From Candidatus Poseidoniales archaeon (lineage in GTDB: Archaea > Thermoplasmatota > Poseidoniia > Poseidoniales > Poseidoniaceae): a DNA stretch of 32,831 nt. This document shows positions 15,969-25,400 of the stretch, in pieces (within the stretch, counting starts at the first letter, position 1; each line of letters begins with the position of its first letter). Position numbers and translations under genes: made by a program. The notes below the pieces were generated by a model. It was not told the DNA's origin. It searched no databases and saw only the letters and a list, made by a program, of their open reading frames with translations. The DNA lies in the NCBI GenBank assembly GCA_003602635.1, contig QQSJ01000112.1, positions 1 through 32,831 on the forward strand. The letters are read 5' to 3'.

Positions 15969-16988
15969 TCAGTCTTGGGTGAGGGCGGCCTTGAGTTCGG
16001 ACAGTTGACTGGACTGACTGTGGCGCATGTGCAACTCGTTCAGCAGCTCCTCCGTGTCTTGCCATCCACGGACGTTGAAGAAGCAAATTTTGGGGTCTGG
16101 ACTGGTGGTGGTGACGGTGCGCTGGTAGGTCAGCAAGCCGAAGAGGCGGCGAATCACGCCCTTTCCTGCCTTCTCGGCGTTGGTGTCGTCTTCGTTGCTC
16201 TGTACCACGTCAGGAGCGGGTGCGGCTGCGGCCACACCTCGGGTTTCCTGGGCCAACCCAATTCCGGAATCGGTCAACAGCGAAATGGTGGCGAAACCGA
16301 GGATGGTCCCGAGCATGGAACGCTCGACACCGACTTCGGAGATCTTCTCGAACAAGATGCGGCGGTGGCCACGGACGAGGAGGAAACGGTGATCGAAAAT
16401 CACCGCATCACTGGTCACAGCGTAGTGGAAGGAACGCTGGTAGTAGGCGGTCAGGACCACCAACATGCCGGAGAAGATGGCACCGGCGATCAAGTGATTG
16501 TATTCGGGGAGCAGACCACCGTCGCTGCCGAGGCTGGGGTAGCCATCACCAACGATGGCAGTGAGCGAGTTGTCCAAGACCACGAGCAGCGGAGCGATGC
16601 TTGCCAACAGCAGCCAAAAGGTCAGCCAACGGTTGGAGGTGTTGAGGTTCAACATCCTGTTGAACCACGTCAGCGCCAACATGATGCCCATGAAGGTCAC
16701 GTCGTTGGCCAAGAAGGTGAACAGAAGTTTGGCGAAGCCGCTGGAATCTTCTGACGTCAGCAGGCCGGCGAGGTTGTCGTTGTGGAACAACCAGTGGAGG
16801 GCCATCATGACCATGGCAAGGACGTAGTAGCCTGCAAAGGCCATGAAAGAGGGCCGGGTATGGCGGAGAATCTCCTCGCCAGGAATGGTGCGGAATTTCT
16901 TCTCAAGGCTCGTGTCGGTAGCCTTCTCCTCGACGGGCGCTGGCGCCTCTTCGGATGCAGCGGGCGCATCGGTTGCTTCCTCGGTCAT
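15969..16988 (-). CDS. Membrane protein with bacterial-PH-like domain
   Basis: MTEEATDAP...IPGEEILRHTRPSF...; RSFHYAVTSDAVIFDHRFLLVRGHRRILFEKISEVGVERSMLGTILGFATISLLTDSG resembles a bPH domain. Alternative start ATG 17024. Confidence 0.7.
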   Translation of the reverse strand: MTEEATDAPAASEEAPAPVEEKATDTSLEKKFRTIPGEEILRHTRPSFMAFAGYYVLAMVMMALHWLFHNDNLAGLLTSEDSSGFAKLLFTFLANDVTFMGIMLALTWFNRMLNLNTSNRWLTFWLLLASIAPLLVVLDNSLTAIVGDGYPSLGSDGGLLPEYNHLIAGAIFSGMLVVLTAYYQRSFHYAVTSDAVIFDHRFLLVRGHRRILFEKISEVGVERSMLGTILGFATISLLTDSGIGLAQETRGVAAAAPAPDVVQSNEDDTNAEKAGKGVIRRLFGLLTYQRTVTTTSPDPKICFFNVRGWQDTEELLNELHMRHSQSSQLSELKAALTQD

Positions 16989-17083
16989 GGTGACACCTAT
17001 CCCTTCTCTTGCCGAGAACGCCATGAACGTTTCCACGATACAAGATTGAACACTACGGGCTTGCCCCCATCCAAGACACGCCG

Positions 17084-18235
17084 TCAGTGCAGCAATCCCC
17101 ATGCATGCTCTGCGTTGCCACGGATCCACGAAAAATCGGCTTCGGTGCGCACACCATGCTCGTCCTCGAGGCGAAGCCTTCGCACTTCCAAGGGGTATTC
17201 GTTGTAGGTCAGATGGCTGCGCAGGCCTGCCCTGGTGGGTTGATCGAAGGTCCAGTGCGCCCGCGCCAGCGCGGCCACCTCAAGGTCGACGGACACCCTT
17301 CCGTTCCACATGCGGACCGAAAAGACGGGCAAGCCGCCCTCGTTTCGCTTGCCGACCACCACCCGGCCGAACCGTTCGGTGTGGCCGCGCGTTTCGTCGT
17401 GAAGCAAGCCCCCTTCGCTCAAAGCCACGTGCCCGAGGTCCCGCGACTTCCACGGCCGGTCGTCGACCGCGCTGAGGGTTGGGGAAGCGTGGGGCAGGAA
17501 CCAATCGAGGTACGAACCGTCGGAAAAGTGCAGCACACCCCAATACCATGGCACGGAAGGGGCCTGAACCTTGACCTTCTGGAAGTAGGCCGTGCCACGA
17601 ACAGGAGCGCCGTCGATGTGGCCTTCTGCCGTGGTTCCGTGAAGCCTGAGGATGTCGTAACCAAGACCGGCGGCATAGGTGGCCGTCGCTTGACGGGCGG
17701 TGGACAAGCGTTCTGAGGACGGCTGCAAACGGAGATCGAGGGTGGAGAACGGAGCGCCTTCGGGCATCGGGTCCAACGTCAACCAGAAGCTCGACCCGTC
17801 CCCTTCCATGCCCATGCTGTAATCTTCGTCGAGCAACGGCACGACGGCCCCTGCGCCGCGCCCGGGGGTCGAAGGACCCGGCCACGAGGGATGCGCCCCG
17901 GGCAGCACCACCATGCTGCAACGCTTGGCCAACACGGCGTCGTGCATGGTCTGGCCGTCGAACCACCACGCGCACACCATCCCGTCGAGCGACATGCCAC
18001 CGTGCTCGTCCACGCCGGGTCGACCCTGCGGGCGCCAGGTGTCCCCGTTCACTTCAACGCGAGGCGCGTCTTTTGTGGACCAGAGCGTCATCAATTGCTT
18101 CCCTGTGGGACGGCCCTGCTCGTCTTCGAGCATCACCAACCACCACCACCAATCCCAAGTCAATCCTCGGATGGGGGGGCGCTGGTCCAAGCGCCAAAGT
18201 CCACTCAAATCGCCAAGAAAATGCGCGGGGGGCAT
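17084..18235 (-). CDS. AttH/CrtC-like (lipocalin-like) protein, tentative
   Basis: MPPAHFLGDLSGLWRLDQRPPIRGLTWDWWWWLVMLEDEQGRPTGKQLMTLW and GTAYFQKVKVQAPSVPWYWGVLHFSDGSYLDWFLPH; start overlaps upstream permease stop (TGATG). Confidence 0.6.
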   Translation of the reverse strand: MPPAHFLGDLSGLWRLDQRPPIRGLTWDWWWWLVMLEDEQGRPTGKQLMTLWSTKDAPRVEVNGDTWRPQGRPGVDEHGGMSLDGMVCAWWFDGQTMHDAVLAKRCSMVVLPGAHPSWPGPSTPGRGAGAVVPLLDEDYSMGMEGDGSSFWLTLDPMPEGAPFSTLDLRLQPSSERLSTARQATATYAAGLGYDILRLHGTTAEGHIDGAPVRGTAYFQKVKVQAPSVPWYWGVLHFSDGSYLDWFLPHASPTLSAVDDRPWKSRDLGHVALSEGGLLHDETRGHTERFGRVVVGKRNEGGLPVFSVRMWNGRVSVDLEVAALARAHWTFDQPTRAGLRSHLTYNEYPLEVRRLRLEDEHGVRTEADFSWIRGNAEHAWGLLH

Positions 18236-19410
18236 CACGCGATCTCCTTCCCTTTGAACAACGCTTGACCCACGATCCAAATCACGCTCGCTTGGAACAG
18301 CAGGACCAGGATGGCCACGGCGATGTTCCCTGTCGCCGAGATGGCGAAAGGTGCTTCAGACGCGAGGAAGGACAATCCGTCGCCCGGAGCCACGAAATCA
18401 ACGTCCCAAATGGTGTAATCCGTCGTGTAGGCAATGAAAGCCTCCTGATCGGGCCACGACAAGGCCGTGGCCGCATCGATGATCGCCAAGCACCATCCGA
18501 TCACCGACACACGAAGCAGGGGTGAAGAGGGAAGTCCCATGGAAAGGAAGGCCATTCCAAACTCCCATGCAGCGAAGGGAATGGCGAGGACAATGCCGTA
18601 TTTCCACATCACGCCCAAGGTCATGAAGAGCATCCCGTACACCAAGAGCGCCAGCCACGTGGCGAGCAGGATGGCCAACCAAATCCCCAGATCCTCGAAG
18701 CGGTACAGGCCGTCCCCCGGCGCGGCCAAACCGGTCACCAACGCGGAAAGGCCGACGATGACGGCGCTGGCCGGCCACACCAAAGCGAGGTACCCAAGGA
18801 GGCGGTACAGGAGCACTTCGCCTCGGGCGATGGGTTTCGCGAGGAGGAAATGCATGGTCTCCGAGGTCATTTCACCTCGGATCAGACCGGTGGCCAGGAA
18901 AAGAGGAAGGAAGATGCCGAGAAGGAACACCACCCCGAGCTTGCCGTACCCGAGAAGGAACGCCCTGTGGGTGGCCTCCTGAATGATGGCTTCGTCGTCG
19001 GGGTCTTCGTCCACGCCGTTGTCCCGTGTGAGTTCTGATCCGTACCAGGATTGCCGGATGAATCCGTCGCAAACGACGCCGTTTCCGTTGGTGTCCTTCG
19101 CACCGTCCGGGCGATCGGCTTCCAAACAATCCCCGTCGTCGTCGTACCCCATGCTGACCACGGTGGCGTCAGTGGAGGACGGGAAGTCAGGTCCGTCTTC
19201 GTCGAACAGACCGTCGCCGTCGTTGTCGACGGATTCGATGGGGTCGTTCATGAAATCGATGTAAAACAGGAGGACCGTGCTGAGCGCCACCATGCACGAG
19301 GCCAGCACGACCCACGTCGAAAGGCGGGTCCGGTACTGCCTGAGGGTAAACTCCGCCACGGCGGTCGCCTTCCTGTCAAGGCTCGACCATGCTTTGGTGG
19401 AGGAGGACAT
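18235..19410 (-). CDS. ABC-2-type transporter permease with Asp-rich extracytoplasmic loop
   Basis: Polytopic; GLIRGEMTSETMHFLLAKPIARGEVLLYRLLGYLALVWPASAVIVG typical of ABC-2 permeases; TM1-TM2 loop with DNDGDG, DDDGDC and DTNGNG. Confidence 0.85.
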   Translation of the reverse strand: MSSSTKAWSSLDRKATAVAEFTLRQYRTRLSTWVVLASCMVALSTVLLFYIDFMNDPIESVDNDGDGLFDEDGPDFPSSTDATVVSMGYDDDGDCLEADRPDGAKDTNGNGVVCDGFIRQSWYGSELTRDNGVDEDPDDEAIIQEATHRAFLLGYGKLGVVFLLGIFLPLFLATGLIRGEMTSETMHFLLAKPIARGEVLLYRLLGYLALVWPASAVIVGLSALVTGLAAPGDGLYRFEDLGIWLAILLATWLALLVYGMLFMTLGVMWKYGIVLAIPFAAWEFGMAFLSMGLPSSPLLRVSVIGWCLAIIDAATALSWPDQEAFIAYTTDYTIWDVDFVAPGDGLSFLASEAPFAISATGNIAVAILVLLFQASVIWIVGQALFKGKEIA

Positions 19411-20405
19411 CAGCGCCCACCTCCGCCGACAAGATGGCCGATCACCGATTCGAGGTCGTCGTCCGGATTTTCGATGCGCGTCACCTTGAACCCGCCTTCG
19501 ATGAGCAAGGGGGGAAGGCCTTGGTGCACGGCTCCAAGGTCGTGCGTAAGGATGTCCACGATGCCCTCGGATGGAATCATCACGCCGTGAACGTGTTCCA
19601 AGTCGATGACCGCCTTGGCCAGTCGCTTGCCTTCCTGGCAATGGATGTGGATGCGGTGCGGAATCCGGTCGAGTTGCTCTCGGATGCCGTGGACGTTGCC
19701 AAGGGCGAGCACTTGCCCCCGATGCAGCAGAACAATTTGCTCCGTGATGCGCTCGATTTCACCGAGAATGTGGCTGCTGACGAGCACGGTTCGCCCCATC
19801 CGGCCAAGTTCCCGCACGACGTTCATGATCGTGGTTCTGGCCAACGGATCGCACCCGGTCAGCGGTTCGTCGAGCACGATGAGGTCAGGGTCGTTGACCA
19901 GCGCGTGGGCGATCTTCACCCGTTGACGCATGCCCTTGGAATACCGTCCGATTGGGGTGTGCATCACGTCCTTCAGATTCACGAAATCAAGCACGCGTTC
20001 GGCTTCCATCTTGGCCTCGTCACGGGTGAACCCGTGGAGACGAGCAAAGGTGGTCACGAAATCAAACGCAGACATCCAATCGTGAAGTTTCTCAGATTCG
20101 GGAACAAAGCCCACGCGCCCGTAGGGCGTTGGGTCCTGCCACGGGTCGATGCCAAACAGGCGAACTTGGCCGGTGGTGGGTTTGCAGCGGCCCATGAGGA
20201 GGTTGAACAAGGTCGATTTCCCGGCGCCGTTCAGGCCCAAGATGCCCGTGACGCCTCCGGAAATGGCGAGGTTGATTTGACTCAAGGCATGGATGCGCCC
20301 GTAGGTTTTCCCCACGCGATCGAAGACCACCGCGGGCAGTTTCTCCGGTACCGGCGCAACCACAGGCTCAGAGGCGGGCCCAACTTGACTGAGGTCGGGC
20401 ATCAT
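19410..20405 (-). CDS. ABC transporter ATP-binding protein
   Basis: Walker A GLNGAGKST, signature YSKGMRQR, Walker B LIVLDEPLTGCDP; TGATG overlap with next gene. Confidence 0.95.
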   Translation of the reverse strand: MMPDLSQVGPASEPVVAPVPEKLPAVVFDRVGKTYGRIHALSQINLAISGGVTGILGLNGAGKSTLFNLLMGRCKPTTGQVRLFGIDPWQDPTPYGRVGFVPESEKLHDWMSAFDFVTTFARLHGFTRDEAKMEAERVLDFVNLKDVMHTPIGRYSKGMRQRVKIAHALVNDPDLIVLDEPLTGCDPLARTTIMNVVRELGRMGRTVLVSSHILGEIERITEQIVLLHRGQVLALGNVHGIREQLDRIPHRIHIHCQEGKRLAKAVIDLEHVHGVMIPSEGIVDILTHDLGAVHQGLPPLLIEGGFKVTRIENPDDDLESVIGHLVGGGGR

Positions 20406-21439
20406 TCGCGGGTCACCTCCATGCTGGCCACGCGGTTGGCCAGAAGGAAGAGGGACAGCGCGTTCATCGCCACCACCGAAACCAGCGACCAAGTCCACGG
20501 AATGTCGTAATTGGATTCGGTGCCCACCAAGGCCTGACCCACGTTGGCCAAAGCGTCGTACGGCGAAAGGAGGTAGAGCACGTCCTGGTCAAACAGGAGC
20601 GCCACAAGGAAGGCCACGGATTTGGACCCGAGGACCAACGCCAGCAAGCCGATGGCCGGGAAGAAGCCGTTGGTGGAGACGCTCGACATCGCGAGACCCA
20701 GCGACGTGTAGGTCACGACAAGCAGCAGACCGGCCACGGTTGCACCGAGCAACAACGGGAACGTGTCCACGATCCAAGCCCAGCCACGGCCCATCGCCAA
20801 GACTTCGACGGTGTAGTAGATGAAGAGCGTAAACACGCAGAGGATGAACAGGATCGTCGCGGCGGCCAGGTACTTCATCGCGACGTAATCAAACCGAGTG
20901 ATTGGGCGGCTGAAGTAAAGCGCTGAGGTGCCGTTGATCCGGTCCTCTGAAATCATCGTTCCAACGATCAGCGCCGTGACGACCGGGTAGTACAACACGT
21001 TGCGTGGGAAGAACCCGAGGACGTGAGCGTAGAGGCTGTCCCTGCTGATCATGAAGACTTCGCCAATGCCGTCTCCGAACAGCGAGCTGAGCAGCACCGG
21101 GAAAATGTCCCCGACGGAACCGATCAGCACCAGCACCAGGTAGGCCCGCACAAGCAGCGGCCACGGCCGGTGACCGCTTCGGACCAATCCCAAGGTGTGG
21201 TGGCGATAGACCGCCCAATTTCGGGCCCAGCGGGGGTTGAGCGTCCCGGTCCAAGGAAGGTAGGTCTGCGTGAAGACCTGCCCTGTCGAGCCTGTTTTGG
21301 CGACGCTGGCTTGACCGCCGTCCTCGGCTGAATAGGCGGCTTCGATGCGCGACGCACCGGTGACGGGGGAGGCTTCGTCAAAGCGAACGTCCTCCGCTGC
21401 TGAAGCAACCTCCTCCGCGGGAGGTTCGGTGTCGGTCAT
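20402..21439 (-). CDS. ABC-2-type transporter permease
   Basis: 345 aa polytopic; GTMISEDRINGTSALYFSRPITRFDYVAMKYLAAATILFIL typical of ABC-2 permeases. Confidence 0.88.
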   Translation of the reverse strand: MTDTEPPAEEVASAAEDVRFDEASPVTGASRIEAAYSAEDGGQASVAKTGSTGQVFTQTYLPWTGTLNPRWARNWAVYRHHTLGLVRSGHRPWPLLVRAYLVLVLIGSVGDIFPVLLSSLFGDGIGEVFMISRDSLYAHVLGFFPRNVLYYPVVTALIVGTMISEDRINGTSALYFSRPITRFDYVAMKYLAAATILFILCVFTLFIYYTVEVLAMGRGWAWIVDTFPLLLGATVAGLLLVVTYTSLGLAMSSVSTNGFFPAIGLLALVLGSKSVAFLVALLFDQDVLYLLSPYDALANVGQALVGTESNYDIPWTWSLVSVVAMNALSLFLLANRVASMEVTRE

Positions 21440-22416
21440 CGTGGAGCACCTCCGGCAAGCAGGTCCTCGCTGGACTTGACGTCATGACCAAGCCGTTCCA
21501 TGATGGCGATGAACAGGTCTTCGAGGGACGCTTCATAGGTATGGAGGCGGCGAACTTGGGAGCCCGTGGTCGCGGCCACTTCGAGCACTTCACGTGGTAC
21601 GTCGTCTCGGTCATCGGCCACGCGCATGACGCGCCCTTGCCGACGGACACGGAGGCCTCGGTCGAGCAGCCCACGCTCCATGGCCTCGGCCGCTCCCCAG
21701 ACGTGCACTTCGTATTCTCGGTCGATGGCTTTCAGGTCCTCAATCCGGCCCTCGGCCACCAAGCGGCCTTTGTGCAGGAGCACGATGCGCTCGCACACCT
21801 GCTCGACGTCGTCCATCAAGTGCGAAGCCATCAGGACGCTGCGGTGACCGTTGCGGACGGTGGTGTCCAAGGTCTGGAGCATGAAGTCCCGTGCCGCAGC
21901 ATCGAGCCCGTTCGAGGGCTCGTCCGCAATGATCATCTCGGGGTCGTGGACGATGGCGCAGGCCAACTTCGTCGCCTGCCGCATGCCGGTCGAATAGCCG
22001 TCGATTTGACGGTACCGTTGTTCGCCGAGGCCGACGTATTCCAGGCACTGGTGGGCGCGTTGCATCGCGACCACGGGATTCATCCCGAGCAATTCACCGG
22101 CATACCGCACCTGATGGATGCCGTCCATGCGGGGATCGAGGGCTTCGTATTCCGGCATGTATCCAATGCGTTGTCGGATGCTTGGCCCCTCGGTTCGGAT
22201 GTCATGTCCAAGCACACTGCCCTCACCTGAGGTGACCTGGATCAGGCCGAGCAGCGTTTTCAGAAAGGTGGATTTCCCCGCTCCGTTCGCCCCCAAGAGA
22301 CCCGTTGCACCTGCCTCAATTTGCAGGTCGAGGGCATTGAGCGCCACATGTTCGCCGTAGGCTTTGGTCAACGCCTTGGTGTGCACGATTGGTGCACGGC
22401 CTTCGACCATGCGCAT
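21436..22416 (-). CDS. ABC transporter ATP-binding protein
   Basis: Walker A GANGAGKST, signature YSTGMRQA, Walker B MIIADEPSNGLDA; ATG 22416 or 22410. Confidence 0.95.
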   Translation of the reverse strand: MRMVEGRAPIVHTKALTKAYGEHVALNALDLQIEAGATGLLGANGAGKSTFLKTLLGLIQVTSGEGSVLGHDIRTEGPSIRQRIGYMPEYEALDPRMDGIHQVRYAGELLGMNPVVAMQRAHQCLEYVGLGEQRYRQIDGYSTGMRQATKLACAIVHDPEMIIADEPSNGLDAAARDFMLQTLDTTVRNGHRSVLMASHLMDDVEQVCERIVLLHKGRLVAEGRIEDLKAIDREYEVHVWGAAEAMERGLLDRGLRVRRQGRVMRVADDRDDVPREVLEVAATTGSQVRRLHTYEASLEDLFIAIMERLGHDVKSSEDLLAGGAPR

Positions 22417-22457
22417 TGGTTGCGAGGAGGGCCTTTCAACCCGTCCCCGTTTTGTCT

Positions 22458-24653
22458 TCACGACGAGGGAACCAAACCACCCCGGACACGCACTGCGATG
22501 CCCTTCTCCATGGCCGTGGCTTCCTGCTGGGTGCATTGCGCCACGCCGTGCGCGATGAGCGCGCCATCGGGCCCGAGAACCAAGCAGGGCGAGCCGGGCC
22601 GGAGCGAGGCGGACGCCTCCAAAATGAAACCGTGCATCACGTTCCGTCCTGCGCCCACGAAGGGCACGGCGTCTTCGACGACAGTCAGTGTGGCGGGCGA
22701 ATGATCTGAGGGCAAATCGAGGGCGTGCAACACCCGCGCCCCTTCGTCGGTCAACGAGAGTCCTCCGTCGCCCAAACGAGGCGAGAGGATGTGCCGACCT
22801 TCGCCGTCTTTCACGTTACGAATCCGTCCCGTGTTGCTCATCACGAACGTGGCTGCGCCGACAAACGAGGCCGCCGTGGGCCGTTCCAGGTGCAAATCAA
22901 GCATGGATTTCTCCACCGCCTGCGTCCGACGCAGGTTGATTTCTGCCTCCGCAATGCCCTCGTCTTCGGCCCCTGCGCGTGGCTCAAGTCCAGCATCGCT
23001 CAACGCTGCATCAAAGGCTTCCCCAACGCTGTCAGAGCGGAGATCGACGCTGCAGAAGGGACGGCCCTCAAGGTGCAAACGCGCCAACTCCCGACGCACC
23101 CAGGCGTGGTCAAGCGGACGCCGCCAAAGCCACTCTGGGCCTTCGACATGAGCAAAGGGCTGCAGGTCTTCGAAGGACCATGGCACCAAGCCAATCGGGC
23201 TGAGGACGAGCACCTCAAGCGAAGGATTGCTGGCCCGCGCACGGGCGACATGAGCACCGGCACGGTCGCGCCACGGACCTGGCGCACCGTGCAGGATGAG
23301 GACGGTTCCTTCGCTCGTCCCCGGTCGCCAGGCACGGTGCAGGCGGCGACGCGAAGCGACGACGGTCGGGCGAACGAAGGTGTCCTCGCCGGCCCACCGT
23401 AGCGCGCCACGCCCCGGCGTGTTTTGTGCCTCGATGACCCAATCCCACGCAGCTTCCCAGCCCCCGCGGTTTGGAGAGGTGTCGCTGGCTGCGGCTCGGT
23501 CGTTCATCAGAAGGTGCTCTGCGGCCGGAATGGGTGCTGTCCCGCGAGCGGGCGAGGTGGTCATCCAGAGGAAGGCTTCGCGAAGCGCGGGATGCGCATG
23601 GCTTCGGCGCTCGGCCAGTTCCCAAATGCGTCCGTCGTGCACCGCTTGACGGCACGTGGCCAATTCTGCAAGCGTGACTTCCAAATTGAACCTGGAGAGC
23701 AGTTCCTTTTGTCGGTCCTTGTCCATCTTGCGAACCTCCTCGGGAGTGACCTGCGCAACACACGGCATGAGCAGGGGCCAATCGTTCAGGGTCCGAAGGT
23801 GCACGGTCCCTGTGGGGGTCAACATGCGTCCATCGCGGGCAAAGAGCGCGTAAGCGGCGGAATCGAAAAGGTCGGCCCCGAGGGCGATCAGCATCGGAAA
23901 GAGCATCGGGTGCCCACAACCAAACATGTGAACGGGGCGTTGGGGCGGCAGCTCCGGCATCGAAGCCAGCATGATGCGGGCCAAATCCGCGTAGCACTGT
24001 TGTTCCATCACAGGAACGATGCCTCCGATGGGATGCACGCTGAATGCATGTTCACCCATGGCTTGGGCGCTCAAGCGCCTCAGATCTGGATGCAAACCAC
24101 CCTGAATGGGGCCGTTGAGCATGGTGGCGCCAGCCGTGGCGATGCTGGCTTCGGCACGCTCGGCGGTTTCCATGACCGCTGCATGAACCTCGTCGCGGGT
24201 CATGTCCGGACGCGTAAACACGTCGAGCATCGTGGCCACGTCCACGCCGATGTCACGTTGGAAGGCCACAATTTCTTCCACGCCCACTTCCACGTCACCG
24301 TAAACGTAGGCTTGGAAAGTACCTGAATCGGTCATGATGGCACCTGGATAATTCAGGAGGTCATGCACGCCATGTTCCAACGCATGACTGCGCAGACCCT
24401 CGTGCTTCCAGATGATGTAACTGTTCGTGATGAGCATCTGAATGCCATAGCGGTCCCACATTTCGCGAGGCTCAATCGTCCGCAAATTTGGGTTGATGAC
24501 CGGCAGCAAGGTGGGCGTGGTCACGACGCCGTGAGCGGTCGAGAGGGCCCCCACGCGTGCTCGGCCGTCCCTGGCCTTGATCTCAAAGCGACCGACGTGG
24601 GCCTCACGCGCTGGCTTGGGCGAATCCCTCGGGCCGTCTTGCCATGCCACCAT
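22458..24653 (-). CDS. tgtA: Archaeosine-type tRNA-guanine transglycosylase with C-terminal PUA domain
   Basis: IMTDSGTFQAYVYGDVEVGVEEIVAFQRDIGVDVATMLDVFTRPD, FGCGHPMLFPMLIALGADLFDSAAYALFARDGRMLTPTGT; PUA-like C-terminus FVGAGRNVMHGFILEASASLRPGSPCLVLGPDGALIAHGVAQ. Confidence 0.92.
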   Translation of the reverse strand: MVAWQDGPRDSPKPAREAHVGRFEIKARDGRARVGALSTAHGVVTTPTLLPVINPNLRTIEPREMWDRYGIQMLITNSYIIWKHEGLRSHALEHGVHDLLNYPGAIMTDSGTFQAYVYGDVEVGVEEIVAFQRDIGVDVATMLDVFTRPDMTRDEVHAAVMETAERAEASIATAGATMLNGPIQGGLHPDLRRLSAQAMGEHAFSVHPIGGIVPVMEQQCYADLARIMLASMPELPPQRPVHMFGCGHPMLFPMLIALGADLFDSAAYALFARDGRMLTPTGTVHLRTLNDWPLLMPCVAQVTPEEVRKMDKDRQKELLSRFNLEVTLAELATCRQAVHDGRIWELAERRSHAHPALREAFLWMTTSPARGTAPIPAAEHLLMNDRAAASDTSPNRGGWEAAWDWVIEAQNTPGRGALRWAGEDTFVRPTVVASRRRLHRAWRPGTSEGTVLILHGAPGPWRDRAGAHVARARASNPSLEVLVLSPIGLVPWSFEDLQPFAHVEGPEWLWRRPLDHAWVRRELARLHLEGRPFCSVDLRSDSVGEAFDAALSDAGLEPRAGAEDEGIAEAEINLRRTQAVEKSMLDLHLERPTAASFVGAATFVMSNTGRIRNVKDGEGRHILSPRLGDGGLSLTDEGARVLHALDLPSDHSPATLTVVEDAVPFVGAGRNVMHGFILEASASLRPGSPCLVLGPDGALIAHGVAQCTQQEATAMEKGIAVRVRGGLVPSS

Positions 24654-24677
24654 GGCCTGCGCACTGCACGTTACCCT

Positions 24678-25355
24678 TCAATCCGCCCCATCGCCTCGAA
24701 GCCCAAGACGGGCTGCAAGACGCCGATGGGCGGTGCTTTCAACCGCACCCAAATGGCCGCTGATGGTCGCTCGAGACACGCCGATTTCGCTGGCGACATC
24801 GGCCAGCGTGCATTTGCGTGGCCGGTCGTAGTAACCGAGTCGCCACGCGGTGGAGAAGGCGTGCATTTGATGTTGGGTGAGGCCGGCAAAATCGTCGTGC
24901 TGTTGCTCGGTGAGACGGACCACGGACACCGTTCCGTTGGGGTTCCAGGATTGGAAGCCTTTGACCATGGCACTGCAGCCGGCAGGCGTTCCGCGAATGA
25001 TGATCGTCGCGCCCGACACACCGATCGAGGAGCCTGGCGCCACCACAGCGTTCCAGATGTCTCGCCCAACGCGAAGCAGTTCGTGTGAATTCTCAACCAG
25101 CGCAGTCAAACGAATGCGCCCGCCCACGATTTCTTCGCCCATCACCTCGATGAGGGTGAACCATGGCACACGATCGACGTCTTCGACCGTCATGCCTTCG
25201 TTCAGCGTCAATTGCAGCACGTACACGATGGTGTCATGCTGGCTGTTCCTGCTGACGCTGGCCATCAGCACCGCTTCTTGGCAAATGGCGAGTTGATGTT
25301 TGAATTCGGAATTGGCGATGGCATGGCCGGGATAACGCATCCTGACCTCTTTCAT
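24678..25355 (-). CDS. Bat-type HTH-10 transcriptional regulator (paralog 1)
   Basis: MKEVRMRYPGHAIANSEF...; C-terminal LTQHQMHAFSTAWRLGYYDRPRKCTLADVASEIGVSRATISGHLGAVE. Confidence 0.88.
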   Translation of the reverse strand: MKEVRMRYPGHAIANSEFKHQLAICQEAVLMASVSRNSQHDTIVYVLQLTLNEGMTVEDVDRVPWFTLIEVMGEEIVGGRIRLTALVENSHELLRVGRDIWNAVVAPGSSIGVSGATIIIRGTPAGCSAMVKGFQSWNPNGTVSVVRLTEQQHDDFAGLTQHQMHAFSTAWRLGYYDRPRKCTLADVASEIGVSRATISGHLGAVESTAHRRLAARLGLRGDGAD

Positions 25356-25400
25356 CGAGACGACCTCATGCTTCGTATCGTTTGGAGTTACCGCCAAACG

